Shown here one piece after another: positions 15,809 through 24,149 of a stretch of DNA of 64,000 bases. This stretch comes from Mesorhizobium sp. YC-39. GTDB taxonomy: Bacteria; Pseudomonadota; Alphaproteobacteria; Rhizobiales; Rhizobiaceae. Under the pieces are notes generated by a model that had not been told where the DNA came from, ran no database searches, and worked only from the letters and a program-made list of their open reading frames with translations. The stretch is from assembly GCF_025753795.1 (NCBI RefSeq), contig NZ_JAOWPS010000006.1, forward strand, positions 62,001-126,000, written 5' to 3'. Position 1 is the stretch's first letter. Each line of letters begins with the position of its first letter. The translations under genes and the position numbers were made by a program.

Positions 15809-17722
15809 GTGAACGCAAAGCCCGATACGCCGCTTCTCGACAAGGTCCGCATTCCGGCCGACCTCAGGACGCTTGCCGAAGGCGAGCTGCCGCAGCTGGC
15901 GTCGGAGCTTCGTGCCGAGTTGATCGACGCCGTGTCCCACACTGGCGGACATCTTGGCGCCGGCCTTGGCGTGGTCGAACTGACGGTTGCGCTGCACTAT
16001 GTCTTCAACACGCCGGATGACCGGCTGATCTGGGATGTCGGCCATCAGGCCTATCCGCACAAGATCCTGACCGGCCGCCGCGACCGCATCCGCACGCTCA
16101 GGCAAGAGGGCGGCCTCTCCGGCTTCACCCGGCGCGCCGAGAGCGAATACGATCCGTTCGGCGCTGCGCATTCCTCGACCTCGATTTCCGCCGGCCTCGG
16201 CATGGCGATGGCGCGCGACCTCTCTGGCGGCCGCAACAATGTCATTGCCGTCATCGGTGACGGCGCCATGTCGGCTGGCATGGCCTATGAAGCGATGAAC
16301 AATGCCGGTGCGCTCGATGCCCGTCTCATCGTCATCCTCAACGACAACGACATGTCGATCGCCCCGCCGACCGGCGCGATGAGCGCCTATCTGGCCCGCC
16401 TTGCCTCCGGCAAGACCTATCTGGGCTTGCGCGATTTCGGCAAGAAGCTGACCTCCTATCTCGGCGAGCGCGCCGATCGCGCCATTACCCGGGCGGTCGA
16501 GCACGCGCGCGGTTACGTCACCGGCGGCACGCTGTTCGAGGAGCTTGGCTTCTATCACATCGGCCCGATCGACGGCCACAATCTCGAGCATCTGATCCCG
16601 GTGCTGAAGAATGTCCGCGACAATGCCGACGGCCCGGTGCTTATCCATGTCGTGACCCAGAAGGGCAAGGGCTACGGGCCGGCCGAGGCCGCGCCCGACA
16701 AGTATCACGGCGTCAACAAATTCGACGTCATCACCGGCGCGCAGGCCAAGGCGCCGGCCAACGCGCCGAGCTACACCAAGGTCTTCGCCGAGAGCCTGAT
16801 CCAGGAGGCCCGGGAGGACGACCGCATCGTCGCCGTGACCGCCGCCATGCCGAACGGGACCGGTCTCGATCTCTTCGGCGAGGTGTTCCCGACAAGAACC
16901 TTCGATGTCGGCATTGCCGAGCAGCATGCGGTGACCTTTGCCGCCGGTCTCGCCACCGAGGGTTACAGGCCCTTTGCCGCGATCTATTCGACCTTCCTGC
17001 AGCGCGCCTACGACCAGGTCGTCCATGACGTGGCGATCCAGGGCCTGCCAGTGCGCTTTCCCATCGACCGCGCCGGCTTCGTCGGCGCCGATGGCGCCAC
17101 CCATTGCGGTGCCTTCGACACGACCTTTCTGGCGACGCTGCCCGGTTTTGTCGTCATGGCGGCGGCCGACGAAGCGGAACTGCGCCACATGGTGCGCACG
17201 GCGGCAAGCTATGATGACGGGCCTATCGCCTTCCGTTATCCGCGTGGCAACGGCGTTGGCGTCGACATGCCGGAGCGCGGCTCCGTGCTCGAAATCGGCA
17301 AGGGCCGCATCGTCAGGGAAGGGACCAAGGTCGCGTTGCTGTCCTTTGGAACGCGGCTGCAGGATTGCATGGCTGCCGCGGAGGAACTCGGCGCGGCGGG
17401 GCTTTCCACCACGGTTGCCGACGCCCGTTTCGCCAAGCCGCTCGACGAGGACCTGATCCGGCGGCTGGCGCGCTCGCACGAGGTGCTGGTGACAGTGGAA
17501 GAAGGCGCGGTCGGCGGCTTTGCCAGCCATGTGCTGCAATTCCTGGCGCATGAGGGATTGCTGGAGAGCGGCCTGAAGGTGCGCCCGCTGGTGCTGCCCG
17601 ACGTGTTCACCGATCACGCCAAGCCCGAAAAAATGTATGCCGACGCCGGGCTGGACTCGGCCGGCATCGTGCGTACGGTTTTCGTTGCCCTTGGGCACGC
17701 CGCCAGCGCGCAGCGCGCCTGA
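15809..17722 (+). CDS. dxs: 1-deoxy-D-xylulose-5-phosphate synthase
   Basis: Condenses pyruvate and glyceraldehyde 3-phosphate with thiamine diphosphate, the first and rate-limiting step of the MEP isoprenoid pathway. 637 residues, typical. The ThDP-binding motif GDGAMSAGMAYEAMNNAG...NDND lies near residue 150, and the transketolase-like central domain has DVGIAEQHAVTFAAGLA (catalytic Glu, about residue 372). A C-terminal transketolase domain follows. The start is GTG at 15809. An 11-codon upstream frame (15777-15812) ends in TGA that overlaps this GTG (GTGA), possibly coupling translation. A palindrome at 17759 lies after the stop. Confidence 0.96.
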   Translation: MNAKPDTPLLDKVRIPADLRTLAEGELPQLASELRAELIDAVSHTGGHLGAGLGVVELTVALHYVFNTPDDRLIWDVGHQAYPHKILTGRRDRIRTLRQEGGLSGFTRRAESEYDPFGAAHSSTSISAGLGMAMARDLSGGRNNVIAVIGDGAMSAGMAYEAMNNAGALDARLIVILNDNDMSIAPPTGAMSAYLARLASGKTYLGLRDFGKKLTSYLGERADRAITRAVEHARGYVTGGTLFEELGFYHIGPIDGHNLEHLIPVLKNVRDNADGPVLIHVVTQKGKGYGPAEAAPDKYHGVNKFDVITGAQAKAPANAPSYTKVFAESLIQEAREDDRIVAVTAAMPNGTGLDLFGEVFPTRTFDVGIAEQHAVTFAAGLATEGYRPFAAIYSTFLQRAYDQVVHDVAIQGLPVRFPIDRAGFVGADGATHCGAFDTTFLATLPGFVVMAAADEAELRHMVRTAASYDDGPIAFRYPRGNGVGVDMPERGSVLEIGKGRIVREGTKVALLSFGTRLQDCMAAAEELGAAGLSTTVADARFAKPLDEDLIRRLARSHEVLVTVEEGAVGGFASHVLQFLAHEGLLESGLKVRPLVLPDVFTDHAKPEKMYADAGLDSAGIVRTVFVALGHAASAQRA

Positions 17723-17758
17723 ATCAAAACCTCAACGGCTTGAATCAATTTGCCGGCG

Positions 17759-17778
17759 AACAATAGTAACCTATTGTT
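17759..17778. promoter_or_regulatory. Perfect palindrome upstream of small exported protein gene
   Basis: AACAATAG (17759-17766) and CTATTGTT (17771-17778) are exact reverse complements with a 4-nt spacer, in an A+T-rich stretch between dxs and the gene at 17871. The size and symmetry suit a dimeric repressor operator. It could alternatively be a weak dxs terminator. No regulator is encoded next to it. Confidence 0.4.
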
Positions 17779-17870
17779 TACGCTGCAATTTGGCGTTTTG
17801 CTTACCGTGTCTCTTGGCCGTTTTTCAACGGTGCCCTGCTAAAGTTTGATCAGGCAGGGAGACAAGTACA

Positions 17871-18164
17871 ATGAGAACGCTTCTGTGCGGCGTGGCGCTT
17901 TTGGCCGTCATCGCCGCGCCGGCCGTGGCCGAAACGCCCTACGATCGCAACCTCGAAAAGGCGGCGGTGGGCATTGTCGCCAGCAAGATGGGCGATATCC
18001 GCGGCGGCTTTTCCTACAAGCAGGTGCCGCAATTGGTCGTCGTTCCCGAAGCCGCATCGCCACCGCCCGTCCCAGCCGAGCGTTCGCGCAAGGAGGCGTC
18101 AGGCGGTAGTGGCGACCGCTTGATGCCGGCCGTCGACCGACAGATTTCGCGAACAATCTTTTAG
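17871..18164 (+). CDS. Small exported protein of unknown function
   Basis: 97 residues. A clear signal peptide (MRTLLCGVALLAVIAAPAVA, cleavage about residue 20) precedes a short domain, DRNLEKAAVGIVASKMGDIRGGFSY, and a Pro/Ala-rich, charged tail. The ATG is well supported by AGGGAG 10 nt upstream. I do not recognise a named family; a periplasmic location is predicted. It stands alone between dxs and the convergent GFA gene, with only 8 nt separating its stop from that gene's end. Confidence 0.7.
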   Translation: MRTLLCGVALLAVIAAPAVAETPYDRNLEKAAVGIVASKMGDIRGGFSYKQVPQLVVVPEAASPPPVPAERSRKEASGGSGDRLMPAVDRQISRTIF

Positions 18165-18172
18165 AAACTAGA

Positions 18173-18574
18173 CTAGAACCACATGTCGCGCACGCAGCGG
18201 CCATCGCTCGGCAGGTCCTCGAATGTGTCGAGGCCATCGAAATGGTCGATAGGGAGGTCGGCGACCGCCTCCGGCGGCGCCAGCCTCACATTGACGGCGA
18301 TCCGCGTGCGACCCTTTGCGCTGGGACGCAGGCCGCGCCATGCCAGGACGCAAGCACAGGTAGGACAGAACAGGATCTCGAGTGCGGGCGCATCCTTTCC
18401 GGCGCGCGTATAGGAACGCAGAGGTCCCGCAACGCGTATGCGCTCATCGGCATAGTCGTAGGCCCAGAGCACGCCATAGCGGCGGCAAAGCGTGCAGCTG
18501 CAGGCTGTGATCGAGCCGGGATCGCCCTCCAAGGTCCAATGGGCCGCACCGCAATGGCAGGTTCCAGTCAGCAT
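18173..18574 (-). CDS. GFA family (glutathione-dependent formaldehyde-activating enzyme-like) protein
   Basis: 133 residues from the ATG at 18574, chosen for the strong AAGGAGG upstream. The zinc cysteine pattern of the GFA fold is complete: CHCGAAHW near the N-terminus, CSCTLCRRYG (about residue 25) and FCPTCACVLAW (about residue 70). GFA-type proteins bind two zinc ions; the founding member was linked to glutathione and formaldehyde chemistry, but most members have no proven substrate. It is convergent with the small exported protein gene. Confidence 0.87.
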   Translation of the reverse strand: MLTGTCHCGAAHWTLEGDPGSITACSCTLCRRYGVLWAYDYADERIRVAGPLRSYTRAGKDAPALEILFCPTCACVLAWRGLRPSAKGRTRIAVNVRLAPPEAVADLPIDHFDGLDTFEDLPSDGRCVRDMWF

Positions 18575-18722
18575 TCGTCCTCCTTCGCATTGCCTGAGCA
18601 AGAGGCGTCTGGCCCTCGCATTTTGCCGGACTGGGTGCGATATTCAACACGCCGTGGGGTCGGTCAGCGTCCTCTGCTCTAATATCCTTGCCTTCGTGGC
18701 TGGCTTTCGCCAATGAAGGTCG

Positions 18723-19487
18723 ATGAATTCCCCTGTGCCTGCCAGCATACGCCAGCGGCTTGACGAATTGCTCGTCCAGCGCGGCCTGTTTCCCAGCCGC
18801 TCGCGCGCCCGTGACGCCATCGAGCGTGGCACCGTGACGGTCGACGGCGTCGTCGCCCGCAAGCCCGGCCAGACCGCGTTGCCCGACTGTCTCATCGCCA
18901 TCGACGATCCGGCTCAGGGTTATGTTTCGCGCGCGGCGCTGAAGCTGATCGCCGGGCTCGACCATTTTCGCCTCGACCCCTCAGGCAGCGAAGCGCTCGA
19001 TGTCGGCGCCTCGACCGGGGGCTTCACCCAGGTGCTGCTCCAACGCGGTGCTGCGCATGTCACGGCGATCGATGTCGGCCATGGCCAGATACATCTGGAC
19101 ATTTCTGGCGATCCGCGTGTCACTGTTATCGAAGGCCTCAACGCTCGTGAACTACTGGCCAATGATCTTGCCGGCCGTATTCCCAATTTCATCGTCTGCG
19201 ATGTCAGCTTCATTTCGTTGAAGTTGGCCTTGCCGCCGGCGCTTGAACTGGCCGGCAAAGGTGCGCGCGCGCTGCTGCTGGTCAAGCCGCAGTTCGAAGC
19301 CGGCCGCGCGGCGATAGGCAAGGGCGGCTTGCTGAAGGATCCCTACGATGCGGCGCGCGTTGCCGGCCTGCTCGGGGATTGGCTGGACGGCATTCCCGGC
19401 TGGCGCTCGCTGGGGCTGAATCTGTCGCCGATCGAAGGCGGCGACGGCAATCGTGAGTTCCTACTCGCCGGGATCAAGGACCGATGA
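18723..19487 (+). CDS. tlyA: TlyA family rRNA (cytidine-2'-O)-methyltransferase
   Basis: 254 residues. An N-terminal S4 RNA-binding domain (RLDELLVQRGLFPSRSRARDAIERG, about 9-70) is followed by an FtsJ-like methyltransferase domain with SAM motif LDVGASTGGFTQVLLQRGA (about residue 98). TlyA homologues methylate 16S and/or 23S rRNA riboses; older annotations call them haemolysin A. The stop overlaps the start of the next RNA methyltransferase by 4 nt (ATGA), indicating a two-gene rRNA-modification operon. Confidence 0.92.
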   Translation: MNSPVPASIRQRLDELLVQRGLFPSRSRARDAIERGTVTVDGVVARKPGQTALPDCLIAIDDPAQGYVSRAALKLIAGLDHFRLDPSGSEALDVGASTGGFTQVLLQRGAAHVTAIDVGHGQIHLDISGDPRVTVIEGLNARELLANDLAGRIPNFIVCDVSFISLKLALPPALELAGKGARALLLVKPQFEAGRAAIGKGGLLKDPYDAARVAGLLGDWLDGIPGWRSLGLNLSPIEGGDGNREFLLAGIKDR

Positions 19488-20725
19488 GCGCGCGCTTCGC
19501 CATCGCAAGGCTGGGCTCCCAGGGCGACGGCGTCGCCGAGACCGACAGCGGTGAGGTTTTCATTCCCTTCACGCTGCCCGGCGAAACCGTCACCGCCGCA
19601 CGCGAAAAGGATCGCGCCACGCTGATGTCGGTGCTGGAGGCTTCGCCGCTCAGGATCGACCCGGCCTGCCGGCATTTCACCGAATGCGGCGGCTGCGCCC
19701 TCCAACATCTGGAGGCTGAAACCTACCGCCAGTGGAAGCGCGACAAGGTCATGCATGCACTGAAGAGCAAGGGCATTGCTTGCGACGTCGGCGTGCTGGT
19801 GCCGTGCTCGCCGCAGACGCGCCGCCGTGTCGTCTTCAGTGCGCGGCGGACCGAGGCCGGCATGCGGCTCGGCTTCGTCCGCGCGCTGTCGTCCGAAGTC
19901 ATTGCCATCGAGGAATGCCCGATCTCGCTGCCCGGAATCGTCGCCGCGTTCGACCGCTTGAAAGCCCTCGCCGGGCTGATCTGCGCAACCACCAAATCGT
20001 TCCACATGACGGTGACGATGACCGGCTCCGGCCTCGATGTCGCGGCTCACGAGTCCGGCAAGCTTGGCGAGAACCAGCGCCGCGTCGCCTCCAACTTCGT
20101 TATCGCCGAGGGACTGGCCAGGCTTTCGGTCGACGGCGAGATCATCGTCGAGCCGAAGAAACCGGTCGTCCTGTTTGGTGGCGTCGCCGTCGCGCTGCCG
20201 CCAGGCGCCTTCCTGCAGGCCACAGAGGCCGCCGAGCAGGCGATGGCCGGCATCGTCGGCCAGCATTTGTCGCGCGCGAAAAAGGTCGCCGATCTCTTCG
20301 CCGGTTGCGGCAGCTTTGCGCTGCGCCTGGCCGCGAAATCGGAAGTCCATGCCGCGGAAGGCGATGCGCCGGCCCTTGCGGCGCTCGACCGTGCCTTCCG
20401 TTTCGCCAGCGGCCTGAAGCGGGTGACCAGCGAGCGCCGCGACCTGTTCCGGCGGCCGCTCACATTCAAGGAATTGAATGGCTTCGACGGGCTTGTCTTC
20501 GATCCGCCGCGCGCGGGTGCGGAAGACCAGTCGAAACAGATCGCCCGTTCCGACGTGCCGCTGGTCGCCGCGGTTTCCTGCAATCCGGTGACGCTGGCGC
20601 GGGATCTGCGCATCCTCATCGACGGTGGCTATGCCTTGAAAAGTGTGACGCCGATCGACCAGTTCCTGTGGTCGCCGCATGTCGAGGCTGTGGCGCTGCT
20701 GGAGAAGCCGAGGAGAAGACGATAG
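19484..20725 (+). CDS. 23S rRNA (uracil-C5)-methyltransferase-like protein (RlmC/RlmD/TrmA superfamily)
   Basis: 413 residues. A short TRAM-like N-terminus (about 1-60) precedes the 4Fe-4S cluster cysteines (ACRHFTECGGCALQHLE, with a fourth Cys in EECPI). The SAM motif is VADLFAGCGSFALRLA (about residue 268). The catalytic Cys lies in the VAAVSCNPVTLARD motif near residue 365. These define the m5U methyltransferase family acting on 23S rRNA or tRNA; the exact target cannot be fixed from sequence. It starts inside the tlyA stop codon (ATGA). Confidence 0.9.
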   Translation: MSARFAIARLGSQGDGVAETDSGEVFIPFTLPGETVTAAREKDRATLMSVLEASPLRIDPACRHFTECGGCALQHLEAETYRQWKRDKVMHALKSKGIACDVGVLVPCSPQTRRRVVFSARRTEAGMRLGFVRALSSEVIAIEECPISLPGIVAAFDRLKALAGLICATTKSFHMTVTMTGSGLDVAAHESGKLGENQRRVASNFVIAEGLARLSVDGEIIVEPKKPVVLFGGVAVALPPGAFLQATEAAEQAMAGIVGQHLSRAKKVADLFAGCGSFALRLAAKSEVHAAEGDAPALAALDRAFRFASGLKRVTSERRDLFRRPLTFKELNGFDGLVFDPPRAGAEDQSKQIARSDVPLVAAVSCNPVTLARDLRILIDGGYALKSVTPIDQFLWSPHVEAVALLEKPRRRR

Positions 20726-20776
20726 GCTGGTAGAAATCGAGGGCCGGCATCCGTTGAGCTTGAATTGCGCGTGGAT

Positions 20777-20812
20777 TGCGCATATTTTGATGGAATAGTG
20801 TCAAAATGCGCA
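20777..20812. promoter_or_regulatory. Inverted-repeat operator candidate upstream of the TA pair
   Basis: TGCGCATATTTTGA (20777-20790) faces TCAAAATGCGCA (20801-20812); apart from a two-base bulge the arms are reverse complements, around a 10-nt spacer. It ends 10 nt before the antitoxin start. Toxin-antitoxin operons of this type are normally autorepressed by the antitoxin bound at such a site (family knowledge); binding here is inferred. Confidence 0.6.
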
Positions 20813-20822
20813 GGAAATCGCC

Positions 20823-21191
20823 ATGGCTGTAGCCCTCGACATCCCAGCGTCGCGTTTCGGTGAGGAACGCACGCCATTTCTCTCGGCAAGGCGGGTCGCC
20901 GAACTGCTCGGCGTCAATCTGACGGAACTGGCCGGCCTGATCGGTGTGGCGCGCAACACGCTTGCCGCCAAGGCCGGCGCGCGTAAGGTCGACGCTGCCC
21001 TCAGTCCCGTCGTTCGCATTCTGTCGATGGCGGGCGAAATGGCCGGCAACGAACAACGCGCGGCGATCTGGTTCAAGCATCAGCCGATCCCCGGCTGGGC
21101 GGGAAAGACCGCTTACGATCTGGTTCGCGAGGGCAAGACGGACAAGGTGCTCGCCTATCTGGAGGCAGTACGCTCCGGCATCTATGCCTGA
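20823..21191 (+). CDS. Xre/MbcA/ParS-type antitoxin
   Basis: 122 residues. The N-terminal part is an Xre-like helix-turn-helix (SARRVAELLGVNLTELAGLIGVARNTLAAK, about 22-52). The C-terminal DUF2384-type toxin-binding domain contains AIWFKHQPIPGWAGKTAYDLVREGKTDKVLAYL (about 80-115). Such antitoxins neutralise RES-domain toxins and repress their own operon. The next gene is a RES toxin whose start overlaps this stop by 8 nt, the expected order. An inverted repeat just upstream is the likely autoregulatory operator. Confidence 0.92.
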   Translation: MAVALDIPASRFGEERTPFLSARRVAELLGVNLTELAGLIGVARNTLAAKAGARKVDAALSPVVRILSMAGEMAGNEQRAAIWFKHQPIPGWAGKTAYDLVREGKTDKVLAYLEAVRSGIYA

Positions 21192-21690
21192 AACCAGGCT
21201 GACCCTATGGCGCGCCTTCGTGCCACGCTGGGCACATCTGCCGCTCTCCGGCGCGGGTGCTGCCCGCTTCGGCGGCCGCTGGAATCCGCTGGGCGCCGCA
21301 ACGATCTATGCCGCGCGGGAACTGTCCACCGCCTGGGCCGAGTACAATCAAGGCTTTGTCCAGCACCCGGCGCTGATCGCACAGTTCGAACTGACAGGCG
21401 CGCGGCTGGCCGACCTGACGGATGCCGATACGCTGACTGAGCTCAGCGTATCGGCGGACATCCACCGATGCGAATGGCGCGACATCATCGATAGAGGGTT
21501 TGTGCCCGAGACGCACACACTGAGGGATCGCCTGCTCGCCGACGGTCTGCACGGCGTGATCTACCCGTCCTTCATGTCGCCCGGCGGCACCTGTGTCGCG
21601 CTCTGGCGCTGGAACGAGGACAATGCACCACGCCTCGACATCATCGATCCCGGCCATCGCCTGCCGAGGACGCCGGCGTCATGGCTGTAA
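21184..21690 (+). CDS. RES domain toxin (NAD+-degrading type)
   Basis: 168 residues from the ATG at 21184, overlapping the antitoxin by 8 nt. The RES fold motifs are present: LWRAFVPRWAHLPLSGAGA, then ARFGGRWNPLGAATIYAARELSTAWAE (R, Y and E of the active site) and the late Ser in HGVIYPSFMSPGG. RES toxins are ADP-ribosyltransferase-related and deplete cellular NAD+ by phosphorolysis or hydrolysis (known for MbcT and RES-Xre systems). All key motifs look intact, so the toxin is probably active and held by the upstream antitoxin. Confidence 0.92.
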   Translation: MPETRLTLWRAFVPRWAHLPLSGAGAARFGGRWNPLGAATIYAARELSTAWAEYNQGFVQHPALIAQFELTGARLADLTDADTLTELSVSADIHRCEWRDIIDRGFVPETHTLRDRLLADGLHGVIYPSFMSPGGTCVALWRWNEDNAPRLDIIDPGHRLPRTPASWL

Positions 21691-21702
21691 GAGCAGCTAG
21701 AC

Positions 21703-23115
21703 TCAAACCCTGGTGCCACCCACCGTCATCTGGTTCATCCTGAGATGCGGCTGGCCGACGCCGACAGGCACGCCCTGTCCGGCCTTGCCGCACATACCGA
21801 TGCCATTGTCGAGCTTCATGTCGTTGCCGATCATCGAGACGCGGTGCATGGCGTCCGGCCCGTTGCCGATCAGCATTGCGCCCTTGATCGGCTGCGTCAC
21901 CTTGCCGTTCTCGATCATATAGGCCTCGGTGCAGCCGAACACGAACTTGCCCGAAGTGATGTCGACCTGGCCGCCGCCAAACGAGACGGCATAGATGCCG
22001 TTCTTGACCGAGGCGATGATCTCTTCCGGCTGCATATCACCTGCCGTCATGTAGGTATTGGTCATGCGTGGCATCGGCTGGTGCGCGTAGCCTTCGCGCC
22101 GTCCGTTGCCGGTGGCCTTCATCCCCATCAGCCGCGCGTTCTGGCGATCCTGCATGTAGCCGACCAGCTTGCCGTCCTCGATCAGCACGTTGCGGGCCGA
22201 TGGCGTGCCTTCGTCGTCGACGGTCAGCGAGCCGCGCCGCTCGGGCAAGGTGCCGTCATCGACGACGGTGACGCCCTTCGCGGCCACTTGCTGGCCCATC
22301 AGCCCGGCGAAGGCCGAGGTCTTCTTGCGGTTGAAGTCGCCTTCCAGCCCATGGCCGACGGCCTCGTGCAGCATGACGCCTGGCCAGCCGCTGGAGAGCA
22401 CGATGTCGAACGTGCCGGCCGGCGCCGGGATCGCCTCGAGATTGACCAGCGCCTGGCGCAGCGCCTCCTTGGCGGCGTGCTTCCAGCTGTCCTCGACCAG
22501 GAACTCGCCAAACGCCTTGCGCCCGCCCATGCCGTAGGAACCGCTTTCCTGCCGGTCGCCATTGCCGACCACCACCGACACGTTGATCCTGACCAGCGGG
22601 CGGATATCGCGCACCATCTGGCCGTCGGCGCGCACGATCTCGACATGCTGCCAGGAAGCGGCGAGCGAGGCCGTCACTTGCCGCACCCGCGGATCCTCGG
22701 CGCGCAGCCAGGCATCGATTTCCTGCAGCAGCTTGGCCTTGGCCTCGAAAGAGGGCGAGGGGATAGGGTTCTCTTCGCCATAGAGATGGCGGTTGGTGCG
22801 GGCGGGGGCGGCGGCAAGCGTGCCGGAATAGCCGCCCTTGACTGTTGAAACGGCGTCGGCGGCACGCAGCAGCGAGGCCTCGGAAAGATCGCTGGAATGT
22901 GCGTAGCCGCTGGCCTCGCCGGCAACCGCGCGCAGGCCAAAACCCTGGTCGGTGTTGAAATTGGCGGTCTTCAGCCGGCCGTTGTCGAACATCAGCGCTT
23001 CGCTCTCGCTGTATTCGAGAAACAGTTCGCCGTCATCGGCGCCATTGATGGTCTCGGCGACGATCTCCTTGATGCGATCGTCGGAAATGTCGAATTGGCC
23101 GATCAGGCTGTTCAT
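21703..23115 (-). CDS. tldD: Metalloprotease TldD
   Basis: 470 residues from the ATG at 23115 (MNSLIGQFDISDDRIKEIV); upstream in-frame starts would add up to 23 residues but lack a ribosome-binding site. The HExxxH zinc motif is in LHEAVGHGLEGDFN (about residue 255), with the C-terminal beta domain carrying the metal-site Cys region (FVFGCTEAYMIENGKV). TldD works with TldE/PmbA in processing peptides such as microcins and in antitoxin turnover in E. coli; no tldE is in the window. The length is close to E. coli TldD (481). Confidence 0.95.
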   Translation of the reverse strand: MNSLIGQFDISDDRIKEIVAETINGADDGELFLEYSESEALMFDNGRLKTANFNTDQGFGLRAVAGEASGYAHSSDLSEASLLRAADAVSTVKGGYSGTLAAAPARTNRHLYGEENPIPSPSFEAKAKLLQEIDAWLRAEDPRVRQVTASLAASWQHVEIVRADGQMVRDIRPLVRINVSVVVGNGDRQESGSYGMGGRKAFGEFLVEDSWKHAAKEALRQALVNLEAIPAPAGTFDIVLSSGWPGVMLHEAVGHGLEGDFNRKKTSAFAGLMGQQVAAKGVTVVDDGTLPERRGSLTVDDEGTPSARNVLIEDGKLVGYMQDRQNARLMGMKATGNGRREGYAHQPMPRMTNTYMTAGDMQPEEIIASVKNGIYAVSFGGGQVDITSGKFVFGCTEAYMIENGKVTQPIKGAMLIGNGPDAMHRVSMIGNDMKLDNGIGMCGKAGQGVPVGVGQPHLRMNQMTVGGTRV

Positions 23116-23264
23116 GGCAGGTCCATTCATGGGAAGATTGATCGTGGGTTCCCTCGATGTAGGCGCGAAGACAGGCTCAGACAATCGGCAATGACGCCAA
23201 ACGCGGTGACGATCGCCGTCGGACGGGCCAGATAATCGTCAAGGACTGGGATGTGCGGCCGATT

Positions 23265-23786
23265 TCAGGGCAGGGCGGCGAAGCCGTCCGCGAAACCCTT
23301 CAGGTCGACGGGAATGCCGATACCTTCTTCCGGCGTCTGGAAGACGATGAAGGTGGCCGAGGTGCCGGTCTTCAGCGTGTCGAGCAGCGGCTTTTCAAGG
23401 ATGACCTCGGCATAGCAGCCGTCCTGGAAGCAGCGCACGAAATAGGCACGGCCGATATCCTTGCCGTCGACATTGAGACCCAGCCCGTTGGGCAACAGCA
23501 CGCCGAGCGGCGCCAGCACGCGCAGGATCTCGGCCTTGTTGTCGGCGGTGCGCAGCACGACGACGGAAAGCCCCATCTCGGGGCGATCCTCGGCGACGAC
23601 GTTCTGCATCATCACGCATTGTTCTGAAGTCGCGCCGGCCGGCGTGTCGCAGATGATCGACCACGCCCCATGCGTCGACTTGACCGTACCGCTTGGCTGC
23701 GCGGCGCTGGCCTGGCCGATGCCGGACAAGCCAATGGCGGCGAGCAAGATGACCTTCGCCAAGGTTCTCGAAAGCCAAGAGGTCAT
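23265..23786 (-). CDS. Invasion-associated locus B (IalB) family protein
   Basis: 173 residues from the ATG at 23786, with GGAG upstream. The signal peptide (about 1-30, ending ...GQASA) predicts export. The mature domain has the IalB pattern HGAWSIICDTP...CVMMQNV near its start and VRCFQDGCYAEVIL (about residue 110), with four cysteines likely paired in disulfides. The name comes from Bartonella; in free-living and symbiotic rhizobia the role is unknown. It lies on the same strand as tldD, upstream of it by about 150 nt. Confidence 0.85.
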   Translation of the reverse strand: MTSWLSRTLAKVILLAAIGLSGIGQASAAQPSGTVKSTHGAWSIICDTPAGATSEQCVMMQNVVAEDRPEMGLSVVVLRTADNKAEILRVLAPLGVLLPNGLGLNVDGKDIGRAYFVRCFQDGCYAEVILEKPLLDTLKTGTSATFIVFQTPEEGIGIPVDLKGFADGFAALP

Positions 23787-24149
23787 GACGGCTCCATTGC
23801 GAATCACGGCACTTTAAGCCGCGCCAAGGCCAAGTAAAGGACGAGACCGCTGCCGGTCTGCCCCGATCTGGGAATATTGCGCTTTTCCCTAGCAAATTCG
23901 CCCGAATTGCGACCGCCCGGCGCATCGCTCCGGGGTAGTCGCTGCCGTTCACGCGCCGGTGATCCGCGAAGGGCGTTTTGTCACCTCAACGGCGCGGCCA
24001 GTGCCTGCGCGCAAAAATGCCGCACGGTTTCCTCCGCTCCTTTCTTGCGGAGGCAAATAGAGTATGGTTTGAACCAGCCTTGGGACTGTCCGGGATTCTC
24101 GTCCCGGCCTGTTCGATAGTCTTGCGGTCCGATCGCGAGGAACTGGGAG
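23787..24149. other. Intergenic region upstream of the cytochrome oxidase operon
   Basis: About 360 bases between the divergent IalB-like gene and ctaC. No reading frame here has recognisable domains or a signal peptide. It must contain the promoters of both genes, but I could not identify convincing -35/-10 pairs, an FNR-type box or a riboswitch. Confidence 0.5.

Noticed and set aside
15767..17698. 643-codon open frame on the minus strand opposite dxs
   Set aside because: It lies wholly antisense to dxs, has composition expected from GC-rich codon bias, no recognisable domain and no ribosome-binding site.
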